Source: Ustilaginoidea virens
Lineage: Eukaryota > Ascomycota > Sordariomycetes > Hypocreales > Clavicipitaceae
Direction: 5' to 3'
DNA: 64,000 nt
NCBI RefSeq assembly: GCF_000687475.1
Contig: NC_057318.1
Location: forward strand, 3,038,001-3,102,000
A model generated the notes under the pieces. It was not told the DNA's origin, did no database searches, and saw only the letters and a list, made by a program, of their open reading frames with translations. The position numbers and the translations under genes were made by a program. Below, piece after piece: positions 1-13,700 of this stretch (positions within the stretch are counted from its first letter, which is position 1; the number at the start of each line of letters is the position of its first letter).

Positions 1-188
1 CTTAGGACGGATTATATAAGGCAGATGTATGGGCCAATAAGGCAATATTAGGGCTCTAGCCCGCGCTATATACGGATATAAATAGGCCTCGGAGGGTCTC
101 CTATTCGGGCTCCTTCCTTTATTCTTTAGTTTATTCAATATATATATTTAACGCCTATCCGCAGTCGCCCTAGGGCTAGTCCTTTATA
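1..188 (+). repeat. Partial LTR of a divergent Ty3/gypsy subfamily
   Basis: The 3' part of an LTR cut by the window edge. It shares the block order of the 242-bp chromovirus LTRs: a GCCCGCG-like start, TATTCGGG, a TTTAGTTTATTCAATAT stretch, CCCTAGGGC and a CCTTTA(C/T)A end. It is clearly more diverged than the other copies. The sequence after it (189-342) does not match the leader of elements A-C, so this is a related but separate subfamily. Strand is inferred from the LTR alignment. Confidence 0.7.
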
Positions 189-342
189 AGAGCGTATAAA
201 TAAAGGCCTAAGAGAAACAATGCCTTTTTAGTTATAGATAAGAATAATTACCCCTAGAGAAATAGTCAGACTATAAAAAATACTCTAAAGGGGTATAATT
301 AGGCCGGAGGATTAAAATAGAGGGCAGCAAATAGAGTAAGTA
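189..342. other. Short unassigned stretch between LTR and LINE tail
   Basis: Purine-rich, AT-rich sequence between the partial gypsy LTR and the TA-rich tail of the LINE fragment. It may be the leader of the divergent gypsy element. No reading frame or repeat partner was found in the window. Confidence 0.4.
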
Positions 343-2534
343 TTAATAATATATATATGTATTACTTTAGCTAAGCTATCTAGGGGGGGGAATGGGTCCC
401 CATCTAGCCTAGTGCTAATACCTCTATATCTAATCTATATAGGAAACCCGAGTGCCAAAAGGAAAACCTATATACTATCCTTAATCGGTAATATCCCTTT
501 GAATTTAAAGGGGATTTACTATACATTGCGAGGAGGTGTCCTATCGCATAAGACTAGGTCTAGCTATAGGGCTAGGAAAGTGTAGATAGTAGGAGCGCCT
601 TAATAGGCGCGCTAGCTTGCATTAGTAGTCATTAGTTATTAGGCATTAGTCTTTAGTCTGGCTTTAGGGTGGGTATGAATTGGATCTGGCGTAGATAGTA
701 TTATTAGGTAGGGGCGGTGGCGGTAATATTAGTATCGGGTGGGCGGCAGTATTGCGGTAAATTACGCGTTTTATTATTATTAACTTTATTTAATATGGGT
801 TAGGGCAGCTAGCGGACGGTTGAGTGATCTAATACAGGCATATAGCGGTATAAAGTCTCTCTTATCTGCCCTACCTTTTTATTTTTTTTCTTCTTCCCTT
901 TTTATTCCTTATTGAAAATTTCTAATAATTTTCTTTTACTCCTTTATATATAGTTCCGCCTTAATTATACTACTGTAGCTTTTGTGTGCCTTTTATTATT
1001 TAAGATGCCGACCGTTCTAGAGTTAGGTCCTAGTCTAGCCCGAAAATGGCTATATCGTCCCTATATATACTATAGTGCTAATATAGCCGCTCGTTATTAT
1101 AACTAATAGGATAAAAGGTTCTCTTTAACTATTATCTACCTCTTACTAATAGTAAGTAGGACTTAAGGGTGCCTACTTCGCTTATATTTTGAAGTGGAAG
1201 CCTTATTATATTATAAATACTAAATCGCATTATAGTCGATATAGTTTTAAGTTGACCAAGGTAAAGCTAGTATATAATATTATAAACTGCGAACCGGTAG
1301 AAAGTATGCTTATATTGCAAAAAGCTTTCTTTTGCGGATAAGAAATAAATATAGCGGCTTACTAGTATCTATTGACTTTATAGCTAACTTTAGTAGGTAG
1401 ATAAAGACGAGTACTATAAGGCCTAATAGGCTATATGCTAGTCTATTATGCTAGCTATTTTAATTCCCTAAAAGGGCTAAAACGACTCTATTACTATAAT
1501 GCGAATATTAGTATCTATAGTCTTAATTGCGCTATTAATTGATTTTTTTAGTCTTATTAAGAGAAGGGTTTTAGCGCTAGAATGCGCCTATAATAGGGGG
1601 CTTTAGCCCCTCTCTTTAGTTAAAAAACCTTAGCCTCTTACTACTATTAGTAATATTACTATAGGCGATAGAAGCTCTATTAGTTCTATTATCGTTCCTT
1701 TAGATATTAATAATAAGTCTGCTCTTAAGCCGATTGCTAAGGGGGAACCGCCTTATAGTAAAGGGGTCTTATTAATCTAATCTAAGATTCTTATGATACT
1801 ATCTTCTAATGAATTATAATAGGTAATTGCGTTTTTAAAGTTTATAAAATCCTAAGTGGAGTCGTAGCTAATAGCTTTTGCCTCTAGAGTGCTATCTATA
1901 CCGCTATTAAAGCCTCTCCCGCCTACTATTTAATTGGCGCTGCTTAAGTAAGCTAAGTTAATAGTTCTATTGCTAGCCTCCCCTTATCTTTAGGCTAATA
2001 TCCCTGCCCTTTCCCTCTTTAAAAGGAAGAGGGAGGGGTTAAAGGCAGTAGAGCCGCCTATAAAGGGAATATTAGGTTTACTTATTAAGGTTAAATAAAA
2101 GACTCGTTTAAAGTCTATAGTATCTTTTTCCCTAGGGGGGAAAAGGGAAGGGAAAAGGGAAGGTAAAGGTAGCCTCTAATAATAGTTATAATAATAGTAA
2201 GGGTAGTATAGAGTAAATAGAGGGCCAGAGGGTTAGAGGTATTAAGAATATTAAGGGTCTAAGGCTATTAACCGTATAAATAGCCTATATAAAAAAGATA
2301 TACTTTTCTTATCTAAGAGGTTAATCGTATCTTTATTTATAATCGTCTATATATATATATATCGTTTAGGGTTAGGGTATAATTATATTAGGTTACTATC
2401 GGAGCTAAAGTCTGTATAGGTAGTAAGTATAATAGCTAGGGTGAATTATTTAAGCTGGTGGGTATTAAAGACCTATTTAATAACTTATTTAGCCGAGTCT
2501 TTATTTTTAAATGCTTAGATAATATTACGCTTAT
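343..2534 (-). mobile_element. Tad1-like LINE, 3' fragment J
   Basis: This matches the downstream third of LINE K (31308-33410) block for block in the same orientation. It begins at a TA-rich tail with the AGCTAAGCTATCTAGGGG block (about 360-385) and ends at 2534, where the minus-strand gypsy LTR starts. Only the region downstream of the reverse transcriptase is present. It is heavily RIP-mutated. Whether this 2.1-kb segment is a long 3' UTR or remnant coding sequence cannot be decided by eye. Confidence 0.75.
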
Positions 2535-2776
2535 TGTAAAGGACTGGCCCTAGGGCTACTGCGAATAGGCGTCGAATGAATATATTAAATAGACTAAGGA
2601 GGAAAGAGAGAGGGCCCGAATAGGGGCCTCTAAGTAGCCTATTTATGCCCGTATATAGTATAGGCCGAGTCCTTAGCGAGCCCTCATGACCCTATGCCGA
2701 TACTCCTAAGGCTAATCGCGGGCGCAGCCCGAGTCCTAGCCATATTATAGCGCGGGTATAGCCCGAGCCCGTAATA
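2535..2776 (-). repeat. 3' LTR of chromovirus D
   Basis: A 242-bp LTR, the same length as the LTRs of A and C. Read on the minus strand it runs from a RIP-altered TGTCACGGGCTCGGGCT start to a CCTTTACA end (TGT at 2535 on the plus strand). The ORF3 remnant of D lies directly upstream in element orientation. No matching 5-bp duplication is visible, because the other end of D is lost at 9167. Confidence 0.9.
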
Positions 2777-4533
2777 TACCCCCTTTCTCTGCCTTAGAGT
2801 TAGAAAAATCGCCTTCTATTATCAATCAATCCTCCGCTAAGGACTAATTATATCGCCGATTACTATATCGCGATATCCTTAAATCCATATATAGGCTAAT
2901 TGCCGGATATAGGAAGGATTCGTCTGTAACTATAGCGGATATAGCCATACAATTGATAGGAGTCGTATAATTATTAATTGGGAATAGTATGGTAGAAGCG
3001 TATAGAAGTTCGTTATTATACTATTAGCTAGAGGTTGACCGATATAGCTAGGAATGTTATAAAAAAATTTTCGCTAGCTACCGGCTGGAAATCTCCCTAT
3101 AGTCTTTATTTTTCCTTATTAGGGCTCTTTTCTTTCTTCTCTTCTTCTTATTAAGGCTATTAATAAGCATTAAAAGTCCCTATCGTCGTAAGGTTTATCC
3201 TATATTAAGCCTGTATTGTCTGCTAATCGGTTAAAGTATTATTTCTATCCCGCTTATATTAGTATTCCTTAGTGAATTCTATCTCTATTGCAATCGGCTA
3301 CTAACTCTTTTCGTAGCGAGACCTAATCTAGCCCGTCGTAAAGCCTATTAATAAGTCTTAAGTCCCTACTTCTATCATAAGCATCTTATATTAACCCCAT
3401 TTAGAGCCTAAATATATCCTTATCTACTGCTAGAAGTACTCCTATTAGGGAGGGATTAAGCCTTATTTATCCCTAAAAGCCATACCGTACCGCTAGCGAC
3501 TATCTTCTAGAGGGGGACTCCTTAGATAAAGAGTATTAATATATAAAAGATAAAAAGTTTCTATGCGATAGATATACTAAGTGTATATAATCGACCGGAG
3601 AGTTACCTATATATAAGCATTATAGGAGAGCTAAGGGGTATAAAAGCTGCGCCAATTCTTATACATCCTGCATATAGCTTAATTAATATCTTGCGGGGAA
3701 CCCCATACTATAATGCATTTTATGCAGCTAGATTAAAGCAATAAAGGAGGGGAGGGCTATTATAAAGCCCGCTCGTCTTAAGATAGATATATAGAAAGCA
3801 TATGCCGCCATCCTTACCCCTAAGTTTTAGGCTTTAAATAATTAATAGCATCGCGCTTTTACTGCCGAGTAGGTAGCCCCTAGCGCCCCGCATTTAGCGT
3901 TCGGGCTAAGAGATACTGCTAATATAGTTTCTGCCGCATCTATAGTATTAACGCCCTCGCGACGCTAGGCTAAATCTATTATAGATCTTACTCTTATTCT
4001 GAATATTATAAGGGAGATATAAGTAGAAGCCCGGGAATATTATACTAGGATAAAGTAGTACTAGGTTAGAGCTTAATATCCCCGATTGCCCCTACCCCTA
4101 TCTCGGCCCGCCTTCCCTATATATTATATAGGGGGGGAACTATTATACGACTAAAGCAGCTAATATTATATAGAGGCTCTACTGCCGCTAGCATAAGGTT
4201 ATCTAGTATAACCCCTATAGTAATAGGCAGACCCTACTCTATAGCCCTCTATGCCCTCGCCATCTTTATTATAACTGCTATTATAAATACTATATCGTTT
4301 AGCCCTATTTTATTAAAAGGTTTTATTATCTCCTAGTGTACCCCTACTATATTTGCCTTATGGTATCCTATAGACTCTATTATATTATAGATATATAGGG
4401 AATTATCCCCGTCTAATATATAGCCTATATATGCGCCCTACCCTATAAGGACCCCTACTGCTACCGGCCTATATACTACTATAAGAATAAGAGAAGGCTT
4501 AGGGAGATAGAGAGTAGCTCTAAGAAGGGGCAT
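2777..4533 (-). pseudogene. ORF3 of chromovirus D (unknown protein, RIP-degraded)
   Basis: An additional reading frame between pol and the 3' LTR, on the same strand as gag-pol. It starts at an ATG (4533-4531) opening MPLLRATLYLP and stays in one frame for about 165 codons, interrupted only by TAA/TAG. From about 4030 the open frame moves by -1 and continues for roughly 390 codons. A and C show the same start region and the same -1 step. The protein is not one I recognise; the second part looks helical and leucine-rich. The opposite strand is also fairly open here, but the sense frame has the conserved ATG and the more protein-like composition. Confidence 0.6.
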
Positions 4534-7500
4534 ATTAAGGTTAAGCCTATATTAGCCCCGGTTTAGTTTATTATATTATATTTTTTTTTTTTAGTATATT
4601 TTTATTATTTTATTTTATTTTTTATAGTAGTAAGCATTTGGCATCATTTATTAGTCTAATAGACCTCGTTTTAAGACCTAGCTAGGCCTATTATAAGTCC
4701 TAATATCCCCCTATTTGGCTTTAAATATTTCTTATATAGTAATATCCTTAAAGTTTTCTAGGGGTTCTTATATCGGTAAATCATACCTTTTCTACTTTAT
4801 AAGTATATTATATTTCTATCCTTAACTTTATATATTCTTTGCTATAAGTATCTTTTTAACCTTATATTCTTTATATAGGTTTATAAAGTCTTAGGGGAGG
4901 ATAAGTAGAGGCCTGGGTTATATATCGGTTATTACCTAATTAGGTAGTAGATTAAAAGTAGCCTATTCGATTAGGTTAATATAGAAAACCGGATAAATAC
5001 CCTATAGGATATTAAGCTAAATATTAAATAGTAATAAGATAGTAACGATAGTATATTTAATAGAGACCTAATCGAGCTTTTTATATAAGCGGTTCGTTTT
5101 AATATTCTAAAAGTTTAACTATATTTAATTGCCGATCTAAAAGCATTCGGCCAGGCATTATAAATAGTTAGTAGTATTTTACTATTATTACTATACGAAG
5201 GTAATAGCAGCTTAGGCTAATTTTTATCCCTTTTTAAGGTTACTAAAAAAGAGAGCCGTATACCCCTTTAGGGTAGTTAAGCTTAAGGTTATCTTTAGGG
5301 GTAAGGCGATAATCGGAATATTAAACCTATTAAGCAGCCGGTTTAGGCTAAATCTAGTAATAGATAATATCTAGTTATTTAATATAAGATAATATACCGC
5401 GAGATAGTTTAGCTAATCGTACTAATTAAAGGAAACTATAATATAGAGGACTGCCTATACCTTTTAGTTTATTTACTCTATACTGCTATTAATTTAGGGA
5501 TAGTATGTTATAGAAAGAAGTTGCTTAATCCTAGCTAATTTATAAAATATAGACTAAAATTAGCCTATCTAATCTAAACCTTAATCGCTAATAATCTCCT
5601 TAGGAAAACTATAAAAGCGCTATTAGTACTATTAGAACCGCTCTATATAATCTTCTACTTTTATTAAGTATATAGCTTCTAGCTAGATATATTTTAATAA
5701 GCGGTCTATTATTACTATAAGGAATCGCGGGTCGGATATATTGCGGGCAGAAAGGTTAGTTATAAAGTCGACCGATATTTATAACTAGAAGCGGTCTATA
5801 ATTAGTAGCAGTTGCAGTAAGCCCTAGCGCAATTAATAGCTCTTATGCACCCTATAGTATTAGTAATTCTAAACGTATCTTACTACCTTAGACGATATAT
5901 TATCGAAGTAATAATCTTATTATAATAGTTAGAAGGTAGTATTTTTCCTTAGGTGGCCCGCAATAGGTAAGTCATAATAATATTAGATTACTATAGTAAT
6001 TAGGGGCTTAAACGATAGGAGCTATACCTATACCTAGTAAAAGAGTATACTATATGCATTTAGGGTATAGTTAGCAATTTATTCTTATATTACTGCCTCT
6101 ACTAGAAATCGTTATTCCCTATTTGTAACTACCATCTATTAGGCCTAATATATATTATCTTTAGATATTACTTAGTCCTAAATAATTTAAAGGTAGGAAT
6201 CGGCAAAGATATATAAATTATAGGGTAGGATAGTCTTTAGGGCTAAGGTTGGTATCTTTTTGCTTTCTATCTTATCTATATCGAATGCTAAAATAGATAG
6301 CGGTTTTAAGATCTAGCCGATTTATAGTTCTGCCCTATCTACCTTTTATTCCTACCGAAAAAGCGCATTAAGGCATTAAGCTTATAACCTAAGCCTATAC
6401 CGAAGATAGAAGTTAAAGAGCGCTAAAATCTTAGCCTATTAGGCTTATCGCTTAGATATTTCTTATAGCCGGGCGAAGTATTTTAGGTTTTTATAATCGG
6501 TAAGGATAGTAAAGGGGGAGGCTATTAAGCAGAATTCTACTAATTATACCTTAAGGTAAAAGATAACAGTAAAGAGTTCCTTATTATATATAGTATAATT
6601 TCGTTTTATATCTAATAAGTAAATAGAATAGTATATAATAGGGTAGAATATACTATCCTCTCCGATCTACAATAGATAGCCACTAAATACTATACTAAAG
6701 CTATCTGCCTTAAAGACCATCTCCTTATTAGGATCCTATTAGGCAAGAACTAGAGATAATATAAAATACTATTTAAGCGTTTAGAATGCCGCCTCTTTTT
6801 TATCTAACTATTAGAATAGGACCCCTTTCTTTATTAACCTAACTAAAGGGTCGATAAAATAGGAAAAGTCTAAAATAAAATCGCAATAAAAGTTAGCAAA
6901 ACTAAGGAAATTATAAACGCCTTTTAATTTCATAGGTGCTTCTTAGTTTTAGATAGCCTTAATCTTTTTAGGGTCTAAATAGATTTCCTTTCCAGCTATT
7001 ATAATATATCCTAGGTATTAAACCTCTTTTATTGCGAAATCGCATTTATTAAGATTTAAATTTAAGCTGGCCTTTTGTAATTATCGAAGGACTTCCTTAA
7101 TGCGCCCCATATAGTCCGCCTTTGATCCCCCGGTATAGATTAAAATATTATCGAGGTAGGTAGTTATAAAGTCTTTTAGCGTATTCCCTAAGGCCCTATT
7201 AATATATCTTTAAAAAGTTATAGGGGCCCCGGTTAGACTAAATAGTATAATAAGCTATTTAAATAATCCGAATCGTATACAGAATACGGTTAAGTATTTA
7301 TCGCCCTTTGCAATATATATCTTATAGAATGCTGTATATATATTAACCTTAGTAAACTATTTCGCTTAAGAGAAGGATTATAAGGTCTCCTTAATTAAAG
7401 GGAGGGGGTATTAGTTTTAGACTGTAACCTTATTAAGGGCCCAATAATCGATATAAAACCGCTACCCGTTATTCCCTTTTTTAGCTAATAGGACTAATAC

Positions 7501-9167
7501 TACTATTAATAAGGAGCTTACTTAAATCTATCCTTTATCTATTAGGTTAATTACTTATCTCTAAACCTTAAATAATTAGTCTTATAGTATATTATATAAT
7601 AGGCCCTAAGGTAAGTTTAGTTAGCTCTTATCTATAGTCTTTTTAAGTCAGATATAGTAGTCTAATATACCCTAATATAAAAGGAGACTAAAAGCCTTCT
7701 CTTTATTGAAAAGGTTAGCAAATTCTTATAATTCTATTAGGAGTACCTATAGCTCCTATAATTATAAGGCAGAGTCTTAATAAGGTAATAATATAATATA
7801 GAGGATATATATTATCTCCTATAAGCTTATCGCTATAAAGGAAGTCGACCGATCCCTAGAGTATTTCGCTTACTTTAGTATATTATAAAAGACTAAGCTA
7901 AGGATATTTACTATAGTTAGATCCTATTATCTTCTCGTTAATTCCTTAATAATAAGACTATCTACCGATCCAATCTTTAATTAGCAATACTTCGCCTGCA
8001 ATATAATATTATAGTGCTTTATCTAAGGCATCCTAAGGATAATATCGTATATAAGGCCCGGGATAATATAAAGTATAACTATAAACGGCTATTTATCGAT
8101 ATAGATCGCTATATAGACGATATAGGTAATAGAGGAATATATTACCTTACATTCTTTTAAATAACTTTAAATATTTACTACCGTTCTAATTTCCTTATAT
8201 TATAATAGGCAGATAGGTTAGAGGCCTAACCGTTATACTATTTTTTCGCTTATAGCACTATAGTAATTATATCCCGAGTCGATTAAGGTATTAATAAAGG
8301 TATAGGATTTATATAAGATTAGTATTAAAAAGGGGTATTTATCTATTTATTCTATAATCTTTTTTAATTCCTTTTATAATTAGGCTAGGGTTTATATATG
8401 CATTTTAAGCCTTCTAATAAGACTAAATTTAAAAGCTATTTTTTTTCTTAATCTTTATTATTACTTTTAACCTCTACGACTTATAAGTTAAGCGAGGCTA
8501 CTTTAGCTATATTAGGTCGGATTACCGGCAGTAGATAATATATAAATATCTAATACTTAGGAGAGCTATACTAAAAGCAGAGGCCTTTCTTCTTATAATC
8601 TTTATATCGTTCTTTAGAGACCTATATCGCCCTAAGAGTGCACTAATTACCCTTTAAGTCTAGCTTATTAACGCCTAATATTTATATATCGCCCTTAGAA
8701 TCCTAGGCGTATATTAGTCGGGAATAGGCCGAGCCCGATTAGTAGTTAATAGTCAGGCTAATCTTAATATTAATAGCAATTTATCGGTAACAGTCTACTA
8801 TTAAGTAGTAATTATAATGGGAGACCCTAAGACCGATAATCTTATTAACTATATAAGTATTAAGCGCCGATTAAAGGTATTTTAGTTTAACTTCCTTAGG
8901 CCAATCGAGACTGCTAATAAGTATAAATTTTTCCTTAAATCGAATAAAAAAGGCAGTAAAAGGTTCTTTTAGGCCTTAGTATAAAGAGTACTTAAGCTTA
9001 GTAATAGCGCGATCCTACTAATATAGGTCCTTAAAGAGATATTAAAGGTATTCGAAGAACCTTATTATATTATAATCGCAAGCTATACTATTCTCAAAAA
9101 AGGCTGTGATTTATAATTAGACTATAGACGAAAGGTTCTAGAAGATAAATATCTATTAGATCTTCTC
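4534..9167 (-). pseudogene. Chromovirus D gag-pol, truncated at its 5' end
   Basis: A minus-strand Ty3/gypsy polyprotein. In element order (right to left) it has the 3' half of gag to about 8400, protease near 8300-8235 with an LIDSG motif, and reverse transcriptase around 7600-6850. The RT catalytic box reads YLDN near 7165-7146, where YLDD is expected; D to N fits a RIP transition. RNase H follows at about 6750-6300, integrase at about 6200-5000 with an SVDFIT core near 5770, and a chromodomain at about 4880-4745. An A/T-rich spacer (4560-4640) separates pol from ORF3. Gag stops abruptly at 9167 against the LTR of element A, so the 5' LTR and N-terminal gag are missing. Confidence 0.85.
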
Positions 9168-9409
9168 TGTTATGGGCTCGGGCTACGCCCGCGCTATAAT
9201 GTGGCTAGGACTCGGGCTGCGCTTACGATTAGCCTAAGGAGTATCGGCACGGGGTCACGAGGGCTCGCTAAGGACTCGGCCCGTACTACATACAGGCATA
9301 AATAGACTACTTAAAGGCCCCTATTCGGGTCCTCTTCCTTTCCTCCTTAGTCTATTTAATATATTTATTCGACGCCTATTTATAATAGCCCTAGGGCCAG
9401 TCCTTTATA
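9168..9409 (+). repeat. 5' LTR of chromovirus A
   Basis: Starts TGTTATGGGCTCGGGCTACG and ends TCCTTTATA (consensus TCCTTTACA). A CGGGC-TAC-GCCCG hairpin lies near the start. The LTR contains AGTCTATTTAA at 9349-9359, complementary to the first bases after the LTR. Confidence 0.92.
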
Positions 9410-9410
9410 T

Positions 9411-9421
9411 TTAAATAGACT
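9411..9421 (+). promoter_or_regulatory. Putative self-priming primer-binding site
   Basis: TTAAATAGACT begins one base after the 5' LTR. It is the exact reverse complement of AGTCTATTTAA inside the LTR (9349-9359). No tRNA-type site beginning TGG is visible here. Tf1/sushi-type retrotransposons are known to prime with the first 11 nt of their own transcript, and this arrangement fits if transcription starts at 9349. B (16496-16506) and C (17518-17528) keep the same pairing. Confidence 0.6.
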
Positions 9422-9460
9422 CTCTCAGCCTTACTATTATAACCTTATATTATAGAGCCG

Positions 9461-10700
9461 ATGATGCAGGCTATATAAGATATCGAGATGAGTACACCTG
9501 GAGAAACGGGTATAGATAACCCGAGACTATAATGCCCCCGATATAATATATATACCGAAATAGAGCAGCTCGCATTAGGGTTACAATAGATAGAGGCGCA
9601 GATGCAGACTAACGCATAATACCTTACTGCCGTTGCCGCCTCGCTGCAGACCCTCTTTGCGAACTAGTTAAATAGCTTTTAGGCTGCCTCCTAACTAGCC
9701 CCAATCGTATAATAGAATGCCTCCCTCCCTATAGCTTAGGATACCTAGCTAAAACGCAAGCCGATCCCAATAGGGGACCCCTTTAATAGCAAAAAGGCTA
9801 TATTTATAGCCTAGCGGACCTTTATGCAATATAAGCTTAAGGTCGATAAAAACTTTATCGGGGACGAGAAGACCTAATAGATATTTATCTTCTAGAACCT
9901 TTCGTCTATAGTCTAATTATAGATCGCGGCTTTCTTCGAGAATAGTATAGCTTACGATTATAATATAATAAAATTCTTCGAATACCTCTAACGTCTCGTT
10001 AAGGACCTATACTGATAGGATCGCGCTATTATTAAGCTTAAGCACTCTTTACGCTAAGGCCCTAAAGAACCTTTTGCCTCCTTTTTTATATAATTTAAGG
10101 AAAAACTTACGTTTATTAGCGGTCTTAATTAGCCTAAAGAAGTTAAGCTTAAATATCTCCGATTGGCGCTTAATGCTTATATAGCTGATAAGATTATTAG
10201 CCTTAGGGTCTCTTATTACGACTACTATTCGGCAGTAAACTATTACCGATAAATTGCTATCGATATTAAGATTAGCTTAATTATTAATTACTATATAGGT
10301 TCGACCTATTCCTAACCGATATACGCCTAGAATTCCGAGGGCGATATATAAATATCGGGTATTAATAAGCTAGACTTAAAGGGTAATTAGCGCGCACCTA
10401 AGGCGATATAGGTCTCTAAAGAATAGTATAAAGATCATAGGAAGAAAGGCCTTTATCTTTAGTATAGCTCTCCTAATTATCGGACGTTTATATATTACCT
10501 ACTGCCGGTAATCTAACCCAATAAAGCTAAAGTAGCCTTGCTTAACTTATAAGTTATAAAGGTCGAAAGTAGTAATAAAGATTAAGAAAAAGAATAGCCT
10601 TTAAACCTAGTCTTATTAGAAGGCTTTAAACGCATATATAGATCCCGGCCTAATTATAAAAGGAATTAAAGGAGATCGTAAAACGAATAGATAAATACCC
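9461..10700 (+). pseudogene. Chromovirus A gag
   Basis: Structural capsid-like protein of the element. Translation from the ATG at 9461 gives a Gag-like protein in one phase to beyond the zinc knuckle. The N-terminus includes EMSTPGETG. The central region has the aromatic and charged pattern of retrotransposon Gag proteins. A degraded CX2CX4HX4C knuckle lies at about 10450-10495, with cysteines changed to tyrosine, as TGC/TGT to TAC/TAT transitions would do. Stops are TAA or TAG. Pol lies in the -1 frame relative to gag, as in C, so a frameshift or a separate start is needed for pol. The 3' limit is approximate. Confidence 0.8.
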
Positions 10701-13700
10701 CTTTTTAGTACTAATCTTATATAAATCCTATACCTTTATTAATACCTTAATTAACTCGAAATATAACTACTATAGCGCTATAAGCGAAAAGATAGTATAA
10801 CGGTTAGGCTTTTAATCTATCTACCTGCTATAATATAGGGAAATTAGAACAGTAGTAAATATTTAGAGCTATTTAGGAAAATATAAGGTAATATATTCCT
10901 CTATTACTTATATCGTCTATATAGCGATCGATATCGACGGATAGCCGTCTATAGTTATACTTTATATTATCCTAGGCTTTACCTATAATATTATCCTTAG
11001 GATGCCTTAGATAGAGCACTATAATATTATACTATAGGCAAAGTAGCACTAATTAAAGATTGGATCAGTAGATAGCCTTATTATTAAGGAATCGACGAGA
11101 AAGCAATCGGGTCTAACTATAGTAAATATCTTTAGCTTAGTCTTCTATAGTATACTAAAGTAGGCAAAACGCTCTAGGGACCGGTCGACTTCCTTTATTG
11201 CGATAAGCTTATAGGAGATAATATATATCCTCCGCATTATACTGCCACCTTATTAAAACTCTGCCCTATAATTATAGAAGCTATAGGTGCTCCCAATAGA
11301 ATTATAGGAATTTATTAACCTTTTTAATAAGGAGAAGGCTTTTAGTCTCCCTCTATACTAGGGTATATTAGACTACTATATCTAGCTTAAAAAGATTACA
11401 GATAGAAGCCAGCTAGACCTACTTTAGGGCCTATTATATAATATACTATAAGACTAGTTACTTAAGGTTTAAAGATAAATAATTAACCTAATAGATAAAG
11501 GATAAATCTAAGCAAGCTCTTTATCGGCAGCAGTATTAATCCTACTAGCTAGAAAGGGGAATAATAGGTAGCATTTTTATATCGATTACTAGGCCCTTAA
11601 TAAGGTTATAGTTTAAGACTAATACCCCCTCCCCTTAATTAAAGAGACCTTACGATCCCTATCCTAAGCGAAATAGTTTACTAAGGTTAATATATATGCA
11701 GTATTCTATAAGATATATATTACAGAGGGCGATAAATACTTAACTGTATTCTGTATATAATTCGGACTATTTAAATAGCTTATTATACTATTTAGCCTGA
11801 TTAGGGCCCCTATAACCTTTTAAAGATATATTAATAAGGCCTTAGGGAATATACTAAGAGACTTTATAACTACCTATCTTAATAACGTTTTAATCTATAC
11901 TAAGGGATTAAAAGCGGACTATATAGAGCGCATTAAAGAAGTCCTTTAATAACTATAAAAGGCCGGCTTAAATTTAGATCTTAATAAGTGCGACTTCGTA
12001 ATAAAAAAGGTCTAATACCTAAAATATATTATAACGGCTAGAAAGGAAATCTATTTAAACCCTAAAAAGATTAAGGCTATCTAGAATTAGGAAGTACCTA
12101 TAAAATTAAAAGGCGTTTATAGTTTCTTTAGTTTTGCTAATTTCTACTGCGACTTTATCTTAGACTTCTCCCGCCTTATTAACCCTTTAGTTAGGTTAAT
12201 AAAGAAAGGGGTCTTATTCTAATAGCTAGATAAAGAAGAAATAGTATTCTAAGCGCTTAAGTAGTATTTTATATCGTCTCTAGTTCTCGCCTAATAAGAC
12301 CCTAATAAGGAGATAGTCCTTAAGGCAGATAGTTCTAGTATAGCCCTTAGTGGCTATCTATTATAAATCGGGGAGGATAATATACTCCACCCTATCGTAT
12401 ACTATTCTGCTCGCTTATTAGATACAGAATAAAACTATACTATATACGATAAAGAACTCTTTACTATTATCTTTTGCCTTAAGGTATAGTTAGCAGAACT
12501 TTACTTAATAGCCTCCCCCTTTATTATCTTTACCAACTATAAGAACCTAGAGTATTTCGCCTGACTATAAGAAATATCCAAGCGATAAGCCTAATAGGCT
12601 AAGATTTTAGCGCTCTTTAACTTCTATCTTTAGTATAGGCTAAGGTTATAAGCCTAACGCCCTAATATGCTTTTTTAATAGGAATAAAAGGCAGATAGGG
12701 CAGAGCTATAAATCGGCCGGATCCTAAAACTACTATCTATTTTAGTACTTAATATAAATAAAATAGAAGGCGAGATGATACCGACCTTAGCCCTATAGAT
12801 TACCCTACCTTATAGCCTATATATCTTTACCGACTCCTACCTTTAAGCTATCTAGGACTAAGCGATATCTAAAGATAGTATATATCAGGCCCGATAGATA
12901 GTAATTACGAATAAGGAATAATAATTTCTAGCAGAGGTAGCGATATAAGAATAAATTGCCGACTATACCCTAAATGCATACGGCATACTCCTTTACTAGG
13001 TATAGGTATAGCTTCCATCGTTTAAGCCCTTAACTACTATAGTAATCTAACGCTACTATAACTCGCCTATTGCGGGCCACTTAAGGAAAAATACTACCTT
13101 CTAACTATTACAATAGGATTATTACTTCGATAATATATTATCTAAAGTAGCGAGATATATTTAGAATTGCCAATGCTATAGGGTGTATAAGAGCCGCTAA
13201 TTACACTAGGGGTTACTATAACCACTATTAATCGCGGACCGCTTTTAGTTATAGATATCGGTCGACTTTATAACTAACTTTCCTACCTATAATGCCTCCG
13301 ACCTACGATTCCTTATAGTTATTATAGATCGCTTATCGAAGTATATCTAGCTTAAGGCTATATACTTAATAAAAGGAGAAGACTGTATAAAACGCTTCTA
13401 ATAGTACTAATAGCGCTTTTATAGCTTCCCTAAGGAGATTATTAATAATTAAGGTTCGGATTAGGTAGGCTAATTTTAGTCTATACTATACAAATCAGTT
13501 AGGACTAAGCAACTTTTATTAATAGCATACCACCCCTAAACCGATAGTAGTATAAAGTAAATAAACTAAAAGGTATAGGCAGTCCTTTATATTATAATTT
13601 CCTTTAATTAATACGATTAGCTATACTATCTCGCGGTATATCAACTCGTATTAAATAACCAGATATTATCCGTTACTAAATTTAGCCTAAACTAGCTGCT

